Assembly (NCBI GenBank): GCA_016709545.1
Contig: JADJMO010000004.1
Location: 310,001-374,000, forward strand
Direction of reading: 5' to 3'
Origin: Myxococcales bacterium
GTDB taxonomy: Bacteria; Myxococcota_A; Polyangia; Polyangiales; JADJMO01
Length of the DNA stretch: 64,000 nucleotides
Position numbers and translations under genes: made by a program. Below are positions 45,357 to 57,066 of this stretch, in pieces. How positions within the stretch are numbered: position 1 is the stretch's first letter; the number at the start of each line of letters is the position of its first letter. Below the pieces are notes generated by a model that had not been told where the DNA came from, did no database searches, and saw nothing but the letters and a program-made list of their open reading frames with translations.

Positions 45357-46604
45357 TCAGTCGCCGAGGGCGCTGACGTAGCGGTGCACCTCGCTCTTGG
45401 CGACCGCGTCGAGGTCGACGAACTCGAGGCCGACCGCGAACGGGCCCTGGCCCTTCTCGCTGCCGCGGCCCTTCACCCAGCGCACGAGCGTGTCGAGCGT
45501 GGCGACGCGGCCGCTGATGGGGAGCGAGAGGCGGATCTTCACCTTGGTGCCTTGCGGCAGCGCGAACGGCACCAGCACGAGCATGCCGCCTTCGGAGAGG
45601 TCCTCGGAGCGTACGTCGACGATGCCGTCGGAGAGGACGAGCCGGGCGGGCGCGACGAACGCGGCGCGCTTGTGGCGGCGCTTCTGGGCGAAGTCGGGCT
45701 CGGCGGGCTTCGCCTTCAGGTCGACCTCGCGGAGCGCGCGGGCGAGCGCGGCGCCGTCCTCGTAGCGGTCCTGCGGCTTCGGCGAGAGCGCCTTCTGGAC
45801 GATGGCCTCGAGCGCGGGCGGCACCTCGGGGCGGAGCGTGCTCACCTTGGGCGGACCGATCGTGCTCATCTGCACGAGGACGTTGGCGTAGTTGCCCTCG
45901 AACGGCACGCGGCCGGTGAGCATGTCGAACAGCGTCGCGCCGATCTGCCAGACGTCGGTGCGCGTGTCGACGTTGGTGTCGGCCATGGCCTGCTCGGGCG
46001 CCATGTAGGCCACGGTGCCGAGCACGGTGCCCTGCGCCGTGAGCCGGCGATCGGGCGTCGCCGAGCGCGGGACCGCGATGCCGAGATCGAGCAGCTTCGC
46101 GCGGGGCATCTTGCCGTCCTGCACGAGGAAGATGTTGGCGGGCTTGATGTCGCGGTGGACCCAGCCCGCGGCGTGCAGCGCGCCGGCGCCCTCCGCGATC
46201 TGGGCGGCGAGGTCGACCGCGTGCTCGATGGCCAGCTTGCCGCGAGTGACCATCACGCCCTCGAGCGTGCGACCGTGGAGCATCTCGAGCGCGAGGAACG
46301 GCTCGCCGTTCTCGCCGATCTCGGCGTCGAGGATCTCGACGACGTTCTTGTGGTGCACCGAGCCGATCGCGCGGGCTTCTTGCGCCATGCGGGCGCGGGC
46401 CTCAGCGTCGTCGCGGAACTGGCTGCGGAGGAGCTTCACCGCGACGGGGCGGCCGGTGACGAGGTGGACGCCCTCGAAGACGTCGCAGTTGCCGCCGGAC
46501 CCGAGCACACGGCGGAGGCCATAACGCTGGGCGAGCAAGCGCTCGGTGTTGCGGACGGGCTTGAGAGGCGCGATGGGCGCGCCGGCAGATACTTGGTTCG
46601 CCAT
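45357..46604 (-). CDS. Ser/Thr protein kinase fused to a PilZ domain
   Basis: 415 residues. The kinase domain (about 25-290) has GSGGNCDVFEG, catalytic Lys in VAVKLLR, HRDIKPANIFLV near 149, DLGIAV in place of DFG, and YMAPEQ. A PilZ domain follows (about 305-412), with RRHKR (RxxxR) near 307 and EDLSEGGM (DxSxxG), the two motifs that bind c-di-GMP, and a C-terminal PFAVGLEFVDLD. There is no transmembrane helix, so it is cytoplasmic. GGAGG lies five bases upstream of the ATG, which supports this start over a fusion with the upstream membrane protein. The architecture suggests that c-di-GMP controls phosphorylation. Confidence 0.92.
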   Translation of the reverse strand: MANQVSAGAPIAPLKPVRNTERLLAQRYGLRRVLGSGGNCDVFEGVHLVTGRPVAVKLLRSQFRDDAEARARMAQEARAIGSVHHKNVVEILDAEIGENGEPFLALEMLHGRTLEGVMVTRGKLAIEHAVDLAAQIAEGAGALHAAGWVHRDIKPANIFLVQDGKMPRAKLLDLGIAVPRSATPDRRLTAQGTVLGTVAYMAPEQAMADTNVDTRTDVWQIGATLFDMLTGRVPFEGNYANVLVQMSTIGPPKVSTLRPEVPPALEAIVQKALSPKPQDRYEDGAALARALREVDLKAKPAEPDFAQKRRHKRAAFVAPARLVLSDGIVDVRSEDLSEGGMLVLVPFALPQGTKVKIRLSLPISGRVATLDTLVRWVKGRGSEKGQGPFAVGLEFVDLDAVAKSEVHRYVSALGD

Positions 46605-46659
46605 GTCGGCCTCCGAACGTCGGGACGGACCGGCCGGAGGCGGCTTGAGGATGAAGCGG

Positions 46660-47099
46660 TCAGGCGCCGCTCGTGTCGAGCGGGATTTCCCCTGGACCTG
46701 CGCGGCGGAGCAGTGACCCGGCGGCTTGACCTGCTTGATGTCGGCACCCGGGGCCTTCAGGCCACCCGGCAGCTTGGGCGGCACCGGGCGCGGCGTGGGC
46801 GGAGCAGGCGGAGGGGGCGCGGCGGGCTTGGCCTCGGGCTGCGCGGCGGGCTGGGGCTCGGCGGGGGGGGCCGAGGCCGACGCCGAGGCGGAAGCAGACG
46901 CCGAAGCGGCCGCGGCGGCGCGGGCCTCTTCCTCGGCCGTGGGCGTGGACAGCCACCACGTGAGCGTCACCGCGAGGATCGCGCCGCCGAGGAACGGCAG
47001 CCAGAGGGGCGACTTGGGCTCCTCGGGGACCGCGTGGTGCGGCGGCAGGTCGTCACCCTCGAAGGCGCTGCCGAAGTGATCGTCGTGGGCTTCCGACAT
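46660..47099 (-). CDS. Single-pass membrane protein with Ala/Ser/Pro-rich tail, probably one-base shifted
   Basis: As written, the frame from ATG 47099 runs without a stop into the downstream kinase. One G appears to be missing from the GGGG complementary to 46689-46692. Restoring it gives VQGEIPLDTSGA and a stop at 46660, for about 146 residues. An acidic N-terminus (about 30 residues) precedes one transmembrane helix (LWLPFLGGAILAVTLTWWLS). The rest is ASASASA and Pro/Lys-rich, probably periplasmic. A fused kinase would then lie outside the cell, which is unlikely. It is probably co-transcribed with the kinase-PilZ gene. Function unknown. Confidence 0.5.
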
Positions 47100-47309
47100 G
47101 TTGGGGGCTGGAACGTCCTGAAATTGGCCCCGGCTGTCAAGCCAGGGTCTCGCTTTTCGGGCGTTCCAAGCTCGGGGGTCGGCCGGGTTCCCAGATGAAA
47201 GGACGGGGGCCGCTCGCTCGTTGAGGGAGACAGGGGTAGCCTCAGTGCTTCCCTCCGAGCCAAGCAAATAGGGAACTTTCGGTCGCCTCGAACGTCTCGA
47301 AGGAAAGCC

Positions 47310-49367
47310 ATGCAGGAACACGACGACGACAAGCAGCCAGGGACCGTCCGCACCGGCGAGGAGCGCAAGCAAGCGCTCGCCGTCGCCAAGGAGCGCGAGG
47401 CCGCCGCCGCCGCCGATGCCCTGCCCCACGTGGGTCGCCTCCGCCGCCTCGCCGGTATGGCCGAGGTGCGCATGCGGCTGTCGCGCGCGCTCGAGGCCGG
47501 CACCACCACGATGGCGGGCTCGCTGCTCGGCGCGTCGATCGTCCTCGCGGCCACCAAGACGGCCAAGCTCACCGACCCGACGGCGCGCAAGGTGCTCATC
47601 GCGCTCGCCGCGGCGCCGGTGCTCGCGGCCGCCGTCGCCTGGTTCCGCCGGCTCCCCCCGATGGCGGGCGCCATCGCGCTCGACAAGCAGGGCAAGCTCC
47701 ACGACCGCATCACCACCGCGCTCACCTTCGCCAAGAAGCCCGAGCTCTCCGACTTCGAGCGCGCCGCCATCCGCGACGGCGAGAAGGTCGCCGACAAGGC
47801 CTCGCCGCGCCACGCGGTGCCCATGGCGGTGCCGCGCGACTGGCTCGCGGTGATCGCGCTCGCTGGCGTGGTCGGCATGGTGGCCACCCTCGAGGTGCGC
47901 AAGCACATCCCCGTCGCCAACACCCCGACCATCAACGCCCTCGAGATGACCGAGGACGATCTCGACGCGCTGCAGGACTTCGCCAACCAGCTGAAGGACG
48001 CGCCGCACGCCGACGACGACATGAAGGCCACCATCCAGGACTTCAACAAGCTCGTCGAGGACCTGAAGAACAAGCGCATCGACCGCAACGAGGCCTTCCG
48101 CCGGATGGCCGAGCTCGACCTCAAGCTGCAAAAGAGCGGTGAGCTCGACAAGAAGGCCCTCGAAGAGGCGATGAAGAAGGTCGGCAACGAGCTCAAGAAG
48201 AACGAGCTCACCAAGGACATCGGCCACGCGCTCGAGAAGGGCGACAAGAAGGAGGCCGAGAAGAAGCTCAAGGAGCTCGCGGCCAAGCTCAAGGACAAGC
48301 AGCTCAAGCTCTCCGACGACCAGAAGAAGGCCCTCGCCGACGCGCTGAAGAAGGCCGCCTCCCGCGACCGCGAGAAGGCGCTCGCCGAGATGAAGGACAA
48401 GCGCGAGAAGCTGCTCGCCGATCTCGAGAAGCTCCGGCAGGACAAGGAGAAGAACGGGGGCAAAGAGACCCCGGAGATGGAGAAGGACCGCAAGAACAAG
48501 GAGCGCGAGCTCGAGCGCCTCGACCGCGAAGAGAAGGCGCAGGCGAGCGGCGATCGTCAGCTCGAGAAGCTCGACCGCGACCTCGAGCAGGCCGCCGCCG
48601 ACATCATGAAGGACCTCGGCCTCTCGGCGAAGGACCTCGAGGCGGGCGCCGAGGACATCAACAAGATGGCGCAGGACGACCTCACCGCCGAGGAGAAGGA
48701 GGAGCTGCGCCAGCGCATCAAGGAGCTCCACGACCTCCTCGTGCAGCAGGGCAAGCTCACGCCCGAGCAGCTCGCCAAGCTCAAGGAGTTCATGAAGAAG
48801 GCCAAGGGCGGCAAGCACGCCAAGGCCGGCAAGAAGAAGAAGCCCGGCAAGGCGGGCCAGCCCGAGCCCGGTGGTGGCGATCCGGGCGACGGCAAGGACG
48901 GCAAGGACGACGACGGCGACGGTGACGACGACGGTGACGGCAAGGGCAAGGGCATGACGCTCGGCCCCGACGGCAAGCCGATCCCGATGCCGGGTGCCGG
49001 TGGACAGCCCGGCGGTGCGGGCGGTCAGCCCGGCGCCGGACAGCCCGGGGGCCAGCCGGGCGGCGACGGCAAGCAGCCCGGTCCGGGCTGGGGCGTCGGC
49101 CACGATCCGAAGATGCTGGGCAAGAAGACCAACAACAAGGTCGGCACCCAGGACACGCAGATCGCCGGGCAGAACGCGGGCCCCGGGCCGAACCGCAGCG
49201 AGACGATCCTCGGCGCCGCCGACAAGGGCTTCGTCGGCAAGAACTACAAGAAGGTCTACGCCGAGTACAAGACGGTGGCCGAAGAGGCGCTCAAGCAGGA
49301 CGAGATCCCCGCCGGGTATCGGTTCTACGTGCGTCGCTACTTCGATCTCATCCGGCCGCGCGACTGA
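47310..49367 (+). CDS. Membrane coiled-coil protein heading the MoxR/Bat operon
   Basis: 685 residues. Three hydrophobic helices lie at about 70-90, 95-112 and 185-205. A long Lys/Glu coiled coil (about 215-510) follows, then a Gly/Asp-rich linker (about 515-590). A conserved C-terminal end reads NYKKVYAEYKTVAEEALKQDE and YRFYVRRYFDLIRPRD, an ending found in DUF4175-like proteins that accompany MoxR. A ribosome site (GAAGGAAAG) precedes the ATG. It lies 112 bases upstream of moxR, on the same strand. It probably anchors the Bat-like complex to the membrane. The coding strand is certain. Confidence 0.82.
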   Translation: MQEHDDDKQPGTVRTGEERKQALAVAKEREAAAAADALPHVGRLRRLAGMAEVRMRLSRALEAGTTTMAGSLLGASIVLAATKTAKLTDPTARKVLIALAAAPVLAAAVAWFRRLPPMAGAIALDKQGKLHDRITTALTFAKKPELSDFERAAIRDGEKVADKASPRHAVPMAVPRDWLAVIALAGVVGMVATLEVRKHIPVANTPTINALEMTEDDLDALQDFANQLKDAPHADDDMKATIQDFNKLVEDLKNKRIDRNEAFRRMAELDLKLQKSGELDKKALEEAMKKVGNELKKNELTKDIGHALEKGDKKEAEKKLKELAAKLKDKQLKLSDDQKKALADALKKAASRDREKALAEMKDKREKLLADLEKLRQDKEKNGGKETPEMEKDRKNKERELERLDREEKAQASGDRQLEKLDRDLEQAAADIMKDLGLSAKDLEAGAEDINKMAQDDLTAEEKEELRQRIKELHDLLVQQGKLTPEQLAKLKEFMKKAKGGKHAKAGKKKKPGKAGQPEPGGGDPGDGKDGKDDDGDGDDDGDGKGKGMTLGPDGKPIPMPGAGGQPGGAGGQPGAGQPGGQPGGDGKQPGPGWGVGHDPKMLGKKTNNKVGTQDTQIAGQNAGPGPNRSETILGAADKGFVGKNYKKVYAEYKTVAEEALKQDEIPAGYRFYVRRYFDLIRPRD

Positions 49368-49479
49368 CCCCCGCCGATCCCGCCGCATAGTTTTGCTGCA
49401 ACGGCCGGCTGCGTCGGCCTATCCTCCTCGCTCGCCCGCGATCTCACCCGTGATCGCGAGCGCAACAGCAGGTACCTGA

Positions 49480-50505
<1,026 letters not shown>

Positions 50506-50518
50506 GCGCCCGCAATCC

Positions 50519-51502
50519 ATGGGTCTCCTCGACTTCCTCCGATCGGCGGCGCCGGCCTCGCTGCGCCTCGGCCGCCAGCGCGCGCCCGCGCCCGACTCGG
50601 ACGATCTGTTCGACGACGAGTTCCAGCGCAAGCTCGAGTACCTCGCCATCGTCTCCCGCAAGGTGTTCGCGGGCCGCATGCGCGCCGAGCGCCGCACCAA
50701 GAAGACGGGCAGCGGCATCGAGTTCGCCGACCACCGCGACTACAACGCGGGCGACGATTTTCGCTACCTCGACTGGAACGTCTACCAGCGCTTCGGCCGC
50801 CTGCTCCTCCGCCTCTACGAAGAGGAGGAAGATCTGTCGATCTACATGCTCGTCGACGCGTCGCGCTCGATGGGCTTCGACCAGAAGGTGGGGCAGCTCG
50901 TCGGGCGCCGCGGCCCCAAGCTCCGCCACGCCAAGCGGCTCGCCGCCGCCCTCTGCTACATCGGCCTGTCGAACCTCGACCGGGTGAGCGTCAGCGCGCT
51001 CACCAACCGGGTGAAGGACGGCATGCCGACCACCCGCGGCAAGCAGCGCATCCACCGGGTGTTCGAGTTCCTGACCAGCGTCGAGCCCGAGGGCGCGACC
51101 GGCCTCGAAGACGCGATCAAGCAGTTCGTCGCGCAGCACAAGCGCCGCGGCCTCGCCGTGCTCATCAGCGATCTCTACGATCCGGCTGGCTTCGAGGCGG
51201 GCATCAACGTGCTCCGCTACAACAAGTTCGAGCCGTTCGTGCTCCACCTGGTCGACCCGGAGGACGGTAAGCCCGACCTGAGCGGCGACGTGCGCATCTT
51301 CGACGTGGAAACCGGCGACGAGCGCGAGGTCACCGTCACCCAGTCGGTGCTCGACCGCTACGCCAAGGCGTACGACGCCTACCTCAAGGAGATCGAGGTG
51401 TTCTGCACGCTCAAGCAGGTGCCCTACTTCCGGGCCGACCTCGCCGTGCCGTTCGACGAGCTGATCCTGCGCATCTTCCGGCGGGGAGGATTCCTGCGCT
51501 GA
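50519..51502 (+). CDS. DUF58 domain protein
   Basis: 327 residues. The DUF58 signature FADHRDYNAGDDFRYLDWNVY is near residue 75, followed by a VWA-like fold with MLVDASRSMGFDQK. DUF58 proteins pair with MoxR and VWA partners; some are needed for stress resistance or outer-membrane integrity. No membrane segment is visible. The stop shares one base with the start of the next gene (TGATG), so translation is probably coupled. Confidence 0.92.
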   Translation: MGLLDFLRSAAPASLRLGRQRAPAPDSDDLFDDEFQRKLEYLAIVSRKVFAGRMRAERRTKKTGSGIEFADHRDYNAGDDFRYLDWNVYQRFGRLLLRLYEEEEDLSIYMLVDASRSMGFDQKVGQLVGRRGPKLRHAKRLAAALCYIGLSNLDRVSVSALTNRVKDGMPTTRGKQRIHRVFEFLTSVEPEGATGLEDAIKQFVAQHKRRGLAVLISDLYDPAGFEAGINVLRYNKFEPFVLHLVDPEDGKPDLSGDVRIFDVETGDEREVTVTQSVLDRYAKAYDAYLKEIEVFCTLKQVPYFRADLAVPFDELILRIFRRGGFLR

Positions 51503-53447
51503 TGCACCTCCTCGGCCTCCCGTTCGGCACCCTCGCCACGTTCTTCGCGATCGCTGGCGCGGCCGTCGTCGGCCTCTACATCCTCAAGCTGCGCCGCCGC
51601 GCGGTGCCAGTGCCCTCTCCAAGCTGTGGGAGCGGGTGCTGCGCGACAAGGACGCGACGAGCCTGTTCCAGCGGCTCAAGCGCATCCTCTCGCTGCTCCT
51701 GCAGCTCGCGCTGCTCGCCATCCTCGTGCTCGCCCTCGGCGACCCGCGCACCGCCGTCGAGGTGGTCAAGGGCCGCAACCTGGTCGTGCTCATGGACACG
51801 TCCGCCTCGATGAAGGCGGCGGGCGGCAACGGCAAGACGCGCCTCGAGGTCGGCAAGGAGAAGATCGAGCAGCTCGTGCGCGGCCTCGGCGGCAGCGACC
51901 GCATGCTCATCGCCTCGATGGACGCCGCGGTCACCCCGCTCTCGCCGATGACCGGCGACCCGGGCGCGCTCGACGACGCGCTCAAGAACCTCAAGGCCGT
52001 CGACTGCCGCGCCGACCTCACGCGCGGTCTCCGCTTCGCGCTCGACACCCTGCGCGGGACCAAGGAACCCGAGATCGTCGTCGTGAGCGACGGCGCGCTC
52101 GGCGAGGCCCGCGACGGCCTCGGCCCCGTGCGCCTCGGCGAGGTGAAGCTCTCGTTCGTGCCGGTCGGCGTCGGCAAGCGCAACGTGGCGATCACGCAGT
52201 TCGCCGTGCGCCGCTACCCGCTCGACAAGGCGCGCTACGAGGTGATGATCGAGGTGCAGAACCTCGGCGACAAGGAGGAGAACCTCGAGCTCTCCCTGTT
52301 CGGCGACGACGTCCTCGTCGACCTCACCAAGCTCCACCTCAAGGTCGGCGAGAAGCTCCCGCGCTTCTATCCTTCGCTGGCCGGCGCGAGCCGCACCCTC
52401 GAGGCGCGCATCGCCCTCGCCCCCGCCGCGCCGGGCGGCAAGCCCGAGGCCGACGACCTGCCCGCCGACGACCGCGCGTTCGCCGTGCTCCCCGAGCGCA
52501 AGCGCGTGAAGGTGCTCGCGGTCACGCCGGGCAACACCTACCTCGAGGCCGCGCTGCTCCTCGACGAGTACCTCGACGTCACCGTCATCACCCCCGACAA
52601 GCTCGCGACCGCGTTCTCCACCAAGTACGACGTCGCGATCTACGACGGCGTGGCGGAGCCGCTGCGCCCCGGCCTGCCTACCCTGTTCCTCGACGCGCGC
52701 GAGGGCGCCCCGCTCAAGATCAACGGGCAGATCAAGGAGCCCGGCTTCGACACCCTCGAGCGCAAGCACCCGATCCTGCGCTGGACCGCCATCGACAACG
52801 TCGGCATCGCCGCCGCGGGCAAGCTCGTCCCGGGCGAGAACGACAAGGTCGTCGGCGCCGCCAACGAGGGCCCGATGATGGTCGCGGGCCAGCGCCAGGG
52901 CACCAAGTTCGTGGCCGTGTCGTTCGACGTGCGCAAGACCGACTTGCCGCTGCGCATCGCCTGGCCGGTGTTCCTCCTCAACTGCGTGAACTGGTTCGTC
53001 GAGGAGGACGCGGAGTACCTGTCGTCGTTCAAGACCGGCGACGTCTGGCACGTCTCGGCGCCGCTCGGCGCGACCACCGACGCCACCCTGTTCGACCCCG
53101 ACGGCGGGCGCCACCGCGTGCCCATCCAGGAGGGCCGCGCGGTGTTCTTCGGCACGCGCGCTGGCTTCTACCGCCTCCTGAAGACCACCCCCCAGGTGAT
53201 CTCCACGCCGACCGGGCAGCTCCCGGCGCTGACCCCGGGCGACGTGATGTTCGCGGCCAACCTCGCCGACCCGCTCGAGTCCAAGATCGAGCCCAAGGCC
53301 GAGCTGATCGTCGACGGCAAGAAGGGCGGCACGGTCGAGGGCTTCAAGGTCGGCGTGCGCCGCGAGCTCTGGATCTATCTCCTCATCGCCGCGGCGGTCA
53401 TCACGACCATCGAGTGGCTGACCTACCACCGGAGGATCACGGTATGA
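51502..53447 (+). CDS. BatA-like VWA membrane protein, one-base frameshift
   Basis: About 648 residues when repaired. Two N-terminal hydrophobic helices (TLATFFAIAGAAVVGLYILK and ILSLLLQLALLAILVLAL) flank the BatA-type signature RRRAVPVPF. The frame shifts at 51616, where a T appears to be missing; VPVPFSKLWERVLRDKD then reads through. A VWA domain with metal motif DTSASM lies near residue 97. A long beta-rich extracytoplasmic region and a final helix (ELWIYLLIAAAVITTIEWL) follow. BatA-type proteins work with MoxR. The stop overlaps the start of the next gene by four bases. Confidence 0.85.
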
Positions 53448-56394
53448 GCCCCCCGGTCTCCCAGCGCGTCCGCGCGAGCCTGCCTTCGCGACCGCGCGAC
53501 GACGGCCCCAAGAAGAAGCGCCCGTGGGTCGGCCGCTTCGTGTTCTTCCTCGCGGTGGCCGTCGTGGCCGGCGGCGCGGGGTGGGCGTTCTACAAGTACG
53601 GCATCAAGTCGGGCGCGGTCCTCAGCTACAAGCGCGGCGACACCACCTACGAGCTGCTCAGCCCGAAGATGCTGGGGCTGATCCTGCTCGCGCCGTTCTT
53701 CCTCTACATGACCGGCAAGTCGCTCGCCGACCTGCCGTGGCCGCAGCGCCTCGTCTCGTTCGTCATGCGCACGGCGTTCGTGTTGCTGCTGGCCTTCGGC
53801 CTCGGGCGCGTCGCCAAGACCGCCTTCTCGGCGAAGGTGTGCACGGTCTACGTCGTCGACGTCTCCGAGAGCATCCCCGACGAGGCCATCGCCGACGCGC
53901 AGGCCGTCGTCGACAAGGCGTGGAAGGAGCGGGGCGAGGGCGAGGTCCGCGTGATCACGTTCGCCGTGCGGCCGCGGCTGCTCGGCGGCACCGACCCGGC
54001 CAACCCGGCCCTCACCCCGCCCAAGCTCGAGCGGCACGACCCAGCAGGCCAGCGCATCCAGGGCGCGGGCACCGACATCCAGGCCGCGCTGCAGCTCGCG
54101 TACGGCCTCTACCCGAGCGGGTACCTCAAGCGCGTCGTGCTGTTCAGCGACGGCGTGCAGACCGCGGGCGACGCGCTCGCCGAGGCCGGCCGCGCGCGCG
54201 AGTTCGGGGTGAAGATGTTCACCATCCCGTACAAGCGCCCGGTGCCCGCCGAGGTCGCGGTGCGCGAGCTGCGGGTCCCGCCCAAGATCAAGGTCGGCGA
54301 GCCGTTCGAGATCCGCGCCATCATCTTCAGCAACCGCCCCGCGAAGGTGCGCGCGCGGCTCTACCAGGGCGAGGCGCTCAACGGCCTCGACGGCATCCGC
54401 GACCTCGACCTCAAGGTCGGCGAGAACGACATCCCGTTCAAGTCGGTGGTGCGCGTCCCCGGCGCGGTCACGTACGCGATCGACGTCGAGCCGATCGCGC
54501 TGCTCGCCGCCAACCCGACGGGACCGGCGCCCGCGGCGCCCGCGGTCTCGGCTTCGGCTTCGGCCAAGCCCGCGGTGTCGGCTTCGGGCTCGGTCGCCGC
54601 GCCGCCGCCCCCGCCGCCCGTCGCGCACAAGTCCAAGCCGGGCCTCGACCGCTTCATCGAGAACAACAAGTACGCGGTCACCGTCGCGGTGCCGGGGCGC
54701 CCGAGCGTCCTCTACATCGAGGGCGACACCGGCCACGGCAGCTACCTCACCAACGCCCTCGTGGCGCAGGAGTTCGAGGTCGATCTGCGCGGGCCGGACG
54801 GCATCCCTACCTCGCTCAGGGAGATCGAGCGCTACGACTTCGTGATCCTCTCCGACACGTCGGCCGACCGCGTCACCTACGCCCAGCAGGATTTGCTCGA
54901 GTCCTACGTGAAGGACCTCGGCGGCGGCTTCCTCATGGCCGGCGGCCAGAACAGCTTCGGCCTCGGCGGCTGGCGACACACCAAGATCGAGAAGATCCTG
55001 CCCGTCCGCATGGACGCGGAGAAGAAGAAGGACCAGCCCTCGATCGCGCTCTGCCTCGTCATCGACCGCTCGGGCTCCATGAGCGGTCAGAAGATCGAGA
55101 TGGCCAAGGAGGCCGCCAAGGCCACCGCCGAGACCCTCTCGCCCGACGACTACATCGAGGTCATCGCGTTCGACTCGGCGCCGATGCGCCTCGTGCGCAT
55201 GCAGTCCGCGCGCAACCGCATGCGCATCCTCTCGGACATCTCGCGCCTGCAGCCGAACGGCGGCACCGACATCTTCCCGGCCATCCAGATGGCCAACGAA
55301 GACCTCGCGCTCGTGCCGGCCAAGCGCAAGCACATGATCCTGCTCTCGGACGGCGAGGCGCCGATCGGCGGCATCAAGGAGCTCGTGCAGGAGATGGTCA
55401 GCGAGGGCATGACCGCCTCTGCCGTGGCCCTCGGCGAGGACGCCGACAAGAACCTGATGAAGATGGTCGCCGAGACCGGCGGCGGTCGCTTCTACTTCGT
55501 CAAGGATCCGAGCACGCTGCCGCGCATCTTCACCAAGGAGACGGAGCTCGTCTCGAAGACGTCGGCGGTCGACGAGTACTTCCAGCCCACGGTCGTCTCG
55601 ATGGCGGACTTCATCCGCGGCATCGACTTCGACAACTCACCCTACCTCCACGGCTTCGTCGCGACCCAGCTCAAGCCCCCGCCGGCGCAGCTCGTGCTCG
55701 TGCCGGGCGACCACGAGGAGCCGCTGCTCGCGCGCTGGCGCGTGGGCCTCGGCTGGACCCTCGCCTGGACGAGCGACGTGAAGAACCTCTGGGCCGCCGA
55801 GTGGCTCCGCTGGCCGCAGTACCCCAGTTCTGGGGCCAGCTGGTGCGCGAGCACATGCGCCAGAAGAAGCGTCAGCAGCTCGACATGAAGGTGGAGCTCG
55901 TGGACGGCGTGGTGAAGGCCAGCGTCGACGCGATCGGCGGTGACGACCGCTTCCAGAACGGCAACGAGGGCAAGATCACGATCCTCGGCCCCGCGCCGAA
56001 GATGGACAAGGTCGTGGTCCCGCTGCAGCAGGTGGCCCCCGGCCGCTACGAAGCACGCCACACGCTCGATCAGTTCGGGTCGTTCGTGCTGACCGGCGAG
56101 CTGCTGTCGAACGGCACGCCGGTGGCCGAGAGCTTCGGCCACATCTCGAACCCGTACCCCAAGGAGTACGCCGCGTTCGAGCCCGACCTCGTGCTGATGA
56201 ACAAGCTCGCGACGAGCACGGGCGGCGCGGTCGATCCGGCCCCGCCTCTCGTGATCGACCCGGCCGGCGAGAAGGTCAGCTACCACGAAGATCTGTGGAT
56301 GAACTTCGTGAAGGCGGCGATCCTCGTCTTCGTGATCGACCTCGCCCTCCGCCGGTTCCGGTTCTTCGACCGCAGGATCAAGGCAGCGGCCTAG
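53444..56394 (+). CDS. Large membrane protein with two VWA domains, one-base frameshift
   Basis: About 983 residues when repaired. Two or three hydrophobic helices start the protein. A first VWA (VYVVDVSESIPDEA near 140) is degenerate: the metal motif DVSES keeps the Ser/Asp pattern. A Ser/Ala/Pro linker near 365-390 leads to a glutamine-amidotransferase-like domain (PSVLYIEGDTGHGSY; GFLMAGGQNSFGLGG). A second, complete VWA (VIDRSGSMSGQKIE near 540) and a C-terminal helix follow. The frame breaks at 55822-55825, where one C is missing; QYPQFWGQLVREHM then reads normally. It is the last gene of the MoxR operon. GATase-plus-VWA proteins of this kind are known beside MoxR, but the chemistry is unclear. 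Confidence 0.82.
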
Positions 56395-56408
56395 GGACTA
56401 CGCGCTCT

Positions 56409-56870
56409 TCACGGGGCGCTCTTCACCGGGGCGAACACCTGGGTGGCCTTCATCCCGCCGGGCATCGTGCCGTTGGATTCGTACACCACGAACAGCCCGT
56501 TCACCTCGTAGCCGAGATCCTTCGACCAGCGGGCGAGCTCGTTCAGCTCGGCGCGCAGCTTGGCGCCCTTGGGCGGCAGCGCGCGGACCAGCACCTCGCC
56601 CTCGAGGCGCACGATGTGGCTGCCGTCGATCCCCGGATCCCCGTCGAGCTCGAGCAGCACGGCGCCGCGGTAGATGCTGTCGGTCGCGTAGGCCGCGGCC
56701 GCGGGCTTGAGCTTGAACCCCGCGTGCAGGGCCTCCCGCTGGCCGGCGAGCACGATGCCGCTCATGTCCAGCGGGACGTCGATGAAGAACCGGCACGCGG
56801 CCGCGTAGAACGAGCGGCGCTCCCAGTGGTCGAGGCGCACTTCACGCGAGGGCGGGGGCACACTGATCAT
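56409..56870 (-). CDS. Hypothetical soluble protein (153 aa)
   Basis: 153 residues, soluble and beta-rich: EVRLDHWERRSFYAAACRFFIDVPLDM, VRLEGEVLVRALPPKGAKLR, YEVNGLFVVYESNG. It contains no motif I recognise. ATG at 56870 follows CCGGAGGAAG; longer versions run across a dispersed hairpin repeat. It converges on the MoxR operon, with 14 bases between stops. Confidence 0.65.
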   Translation of the reverse strand: MISVPPPSREVRLDHWERRSFYAAACRFFIDVPLDMSGIVLAGQREALHAGFKLKPAAAAYATDSIYRGAVLLELDGDPGIDGSHIVRLEGEVLVRALPPKGAKLRAELNELARWSKDLGYEVNGLFVVYESNGTMPGGMKATQVFAPVKSAP

Positions 56871-56982
56871 GTCGCGAACTTCCTCCGGATTGCCCGCCCG
56901 ATCCCCACCTGGCTGGCTCAGGACCCGCGCACCGCGCTTGCCCGAAAGTGGACCTAACCAGCATCCCTCCCGCGCTGCAACG

Positions 56983-57027
56983 TGGCTTTGTCGCTCCCGG
57001 ACCGTCCCTGTCCGGTCCTCCGCTCCG
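56983..57027. repeat. Dispersed hairpin repeat, copy 2
   Basis: Matches the element at 19966-20004: TGGCTTTGTCGCTC on the left and GGTCCTCCGCTCCG on the right, with six added bases (CTGTCC) in the core. GGACCG and CGGTCC can pair. It lies between the divergent hypothetical gene and the PECR-type reductase. Confidence 0.6.
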
Positions 57028-57066
57028 GCCGCACGTCGGGCGGGGTTGCCGCTACTATGCGCCGCC

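Noticed and set aside
45357..49388. One 1,343-codon minus-strand frame joining kinase, membrane protein and antisense of the coiled-coil gene
   Set aside because: The 47310-49367 portion is antisense to a gene with strong coiled-coil and conserved C-terminus; the kinase has its own GGAGG-ATG.
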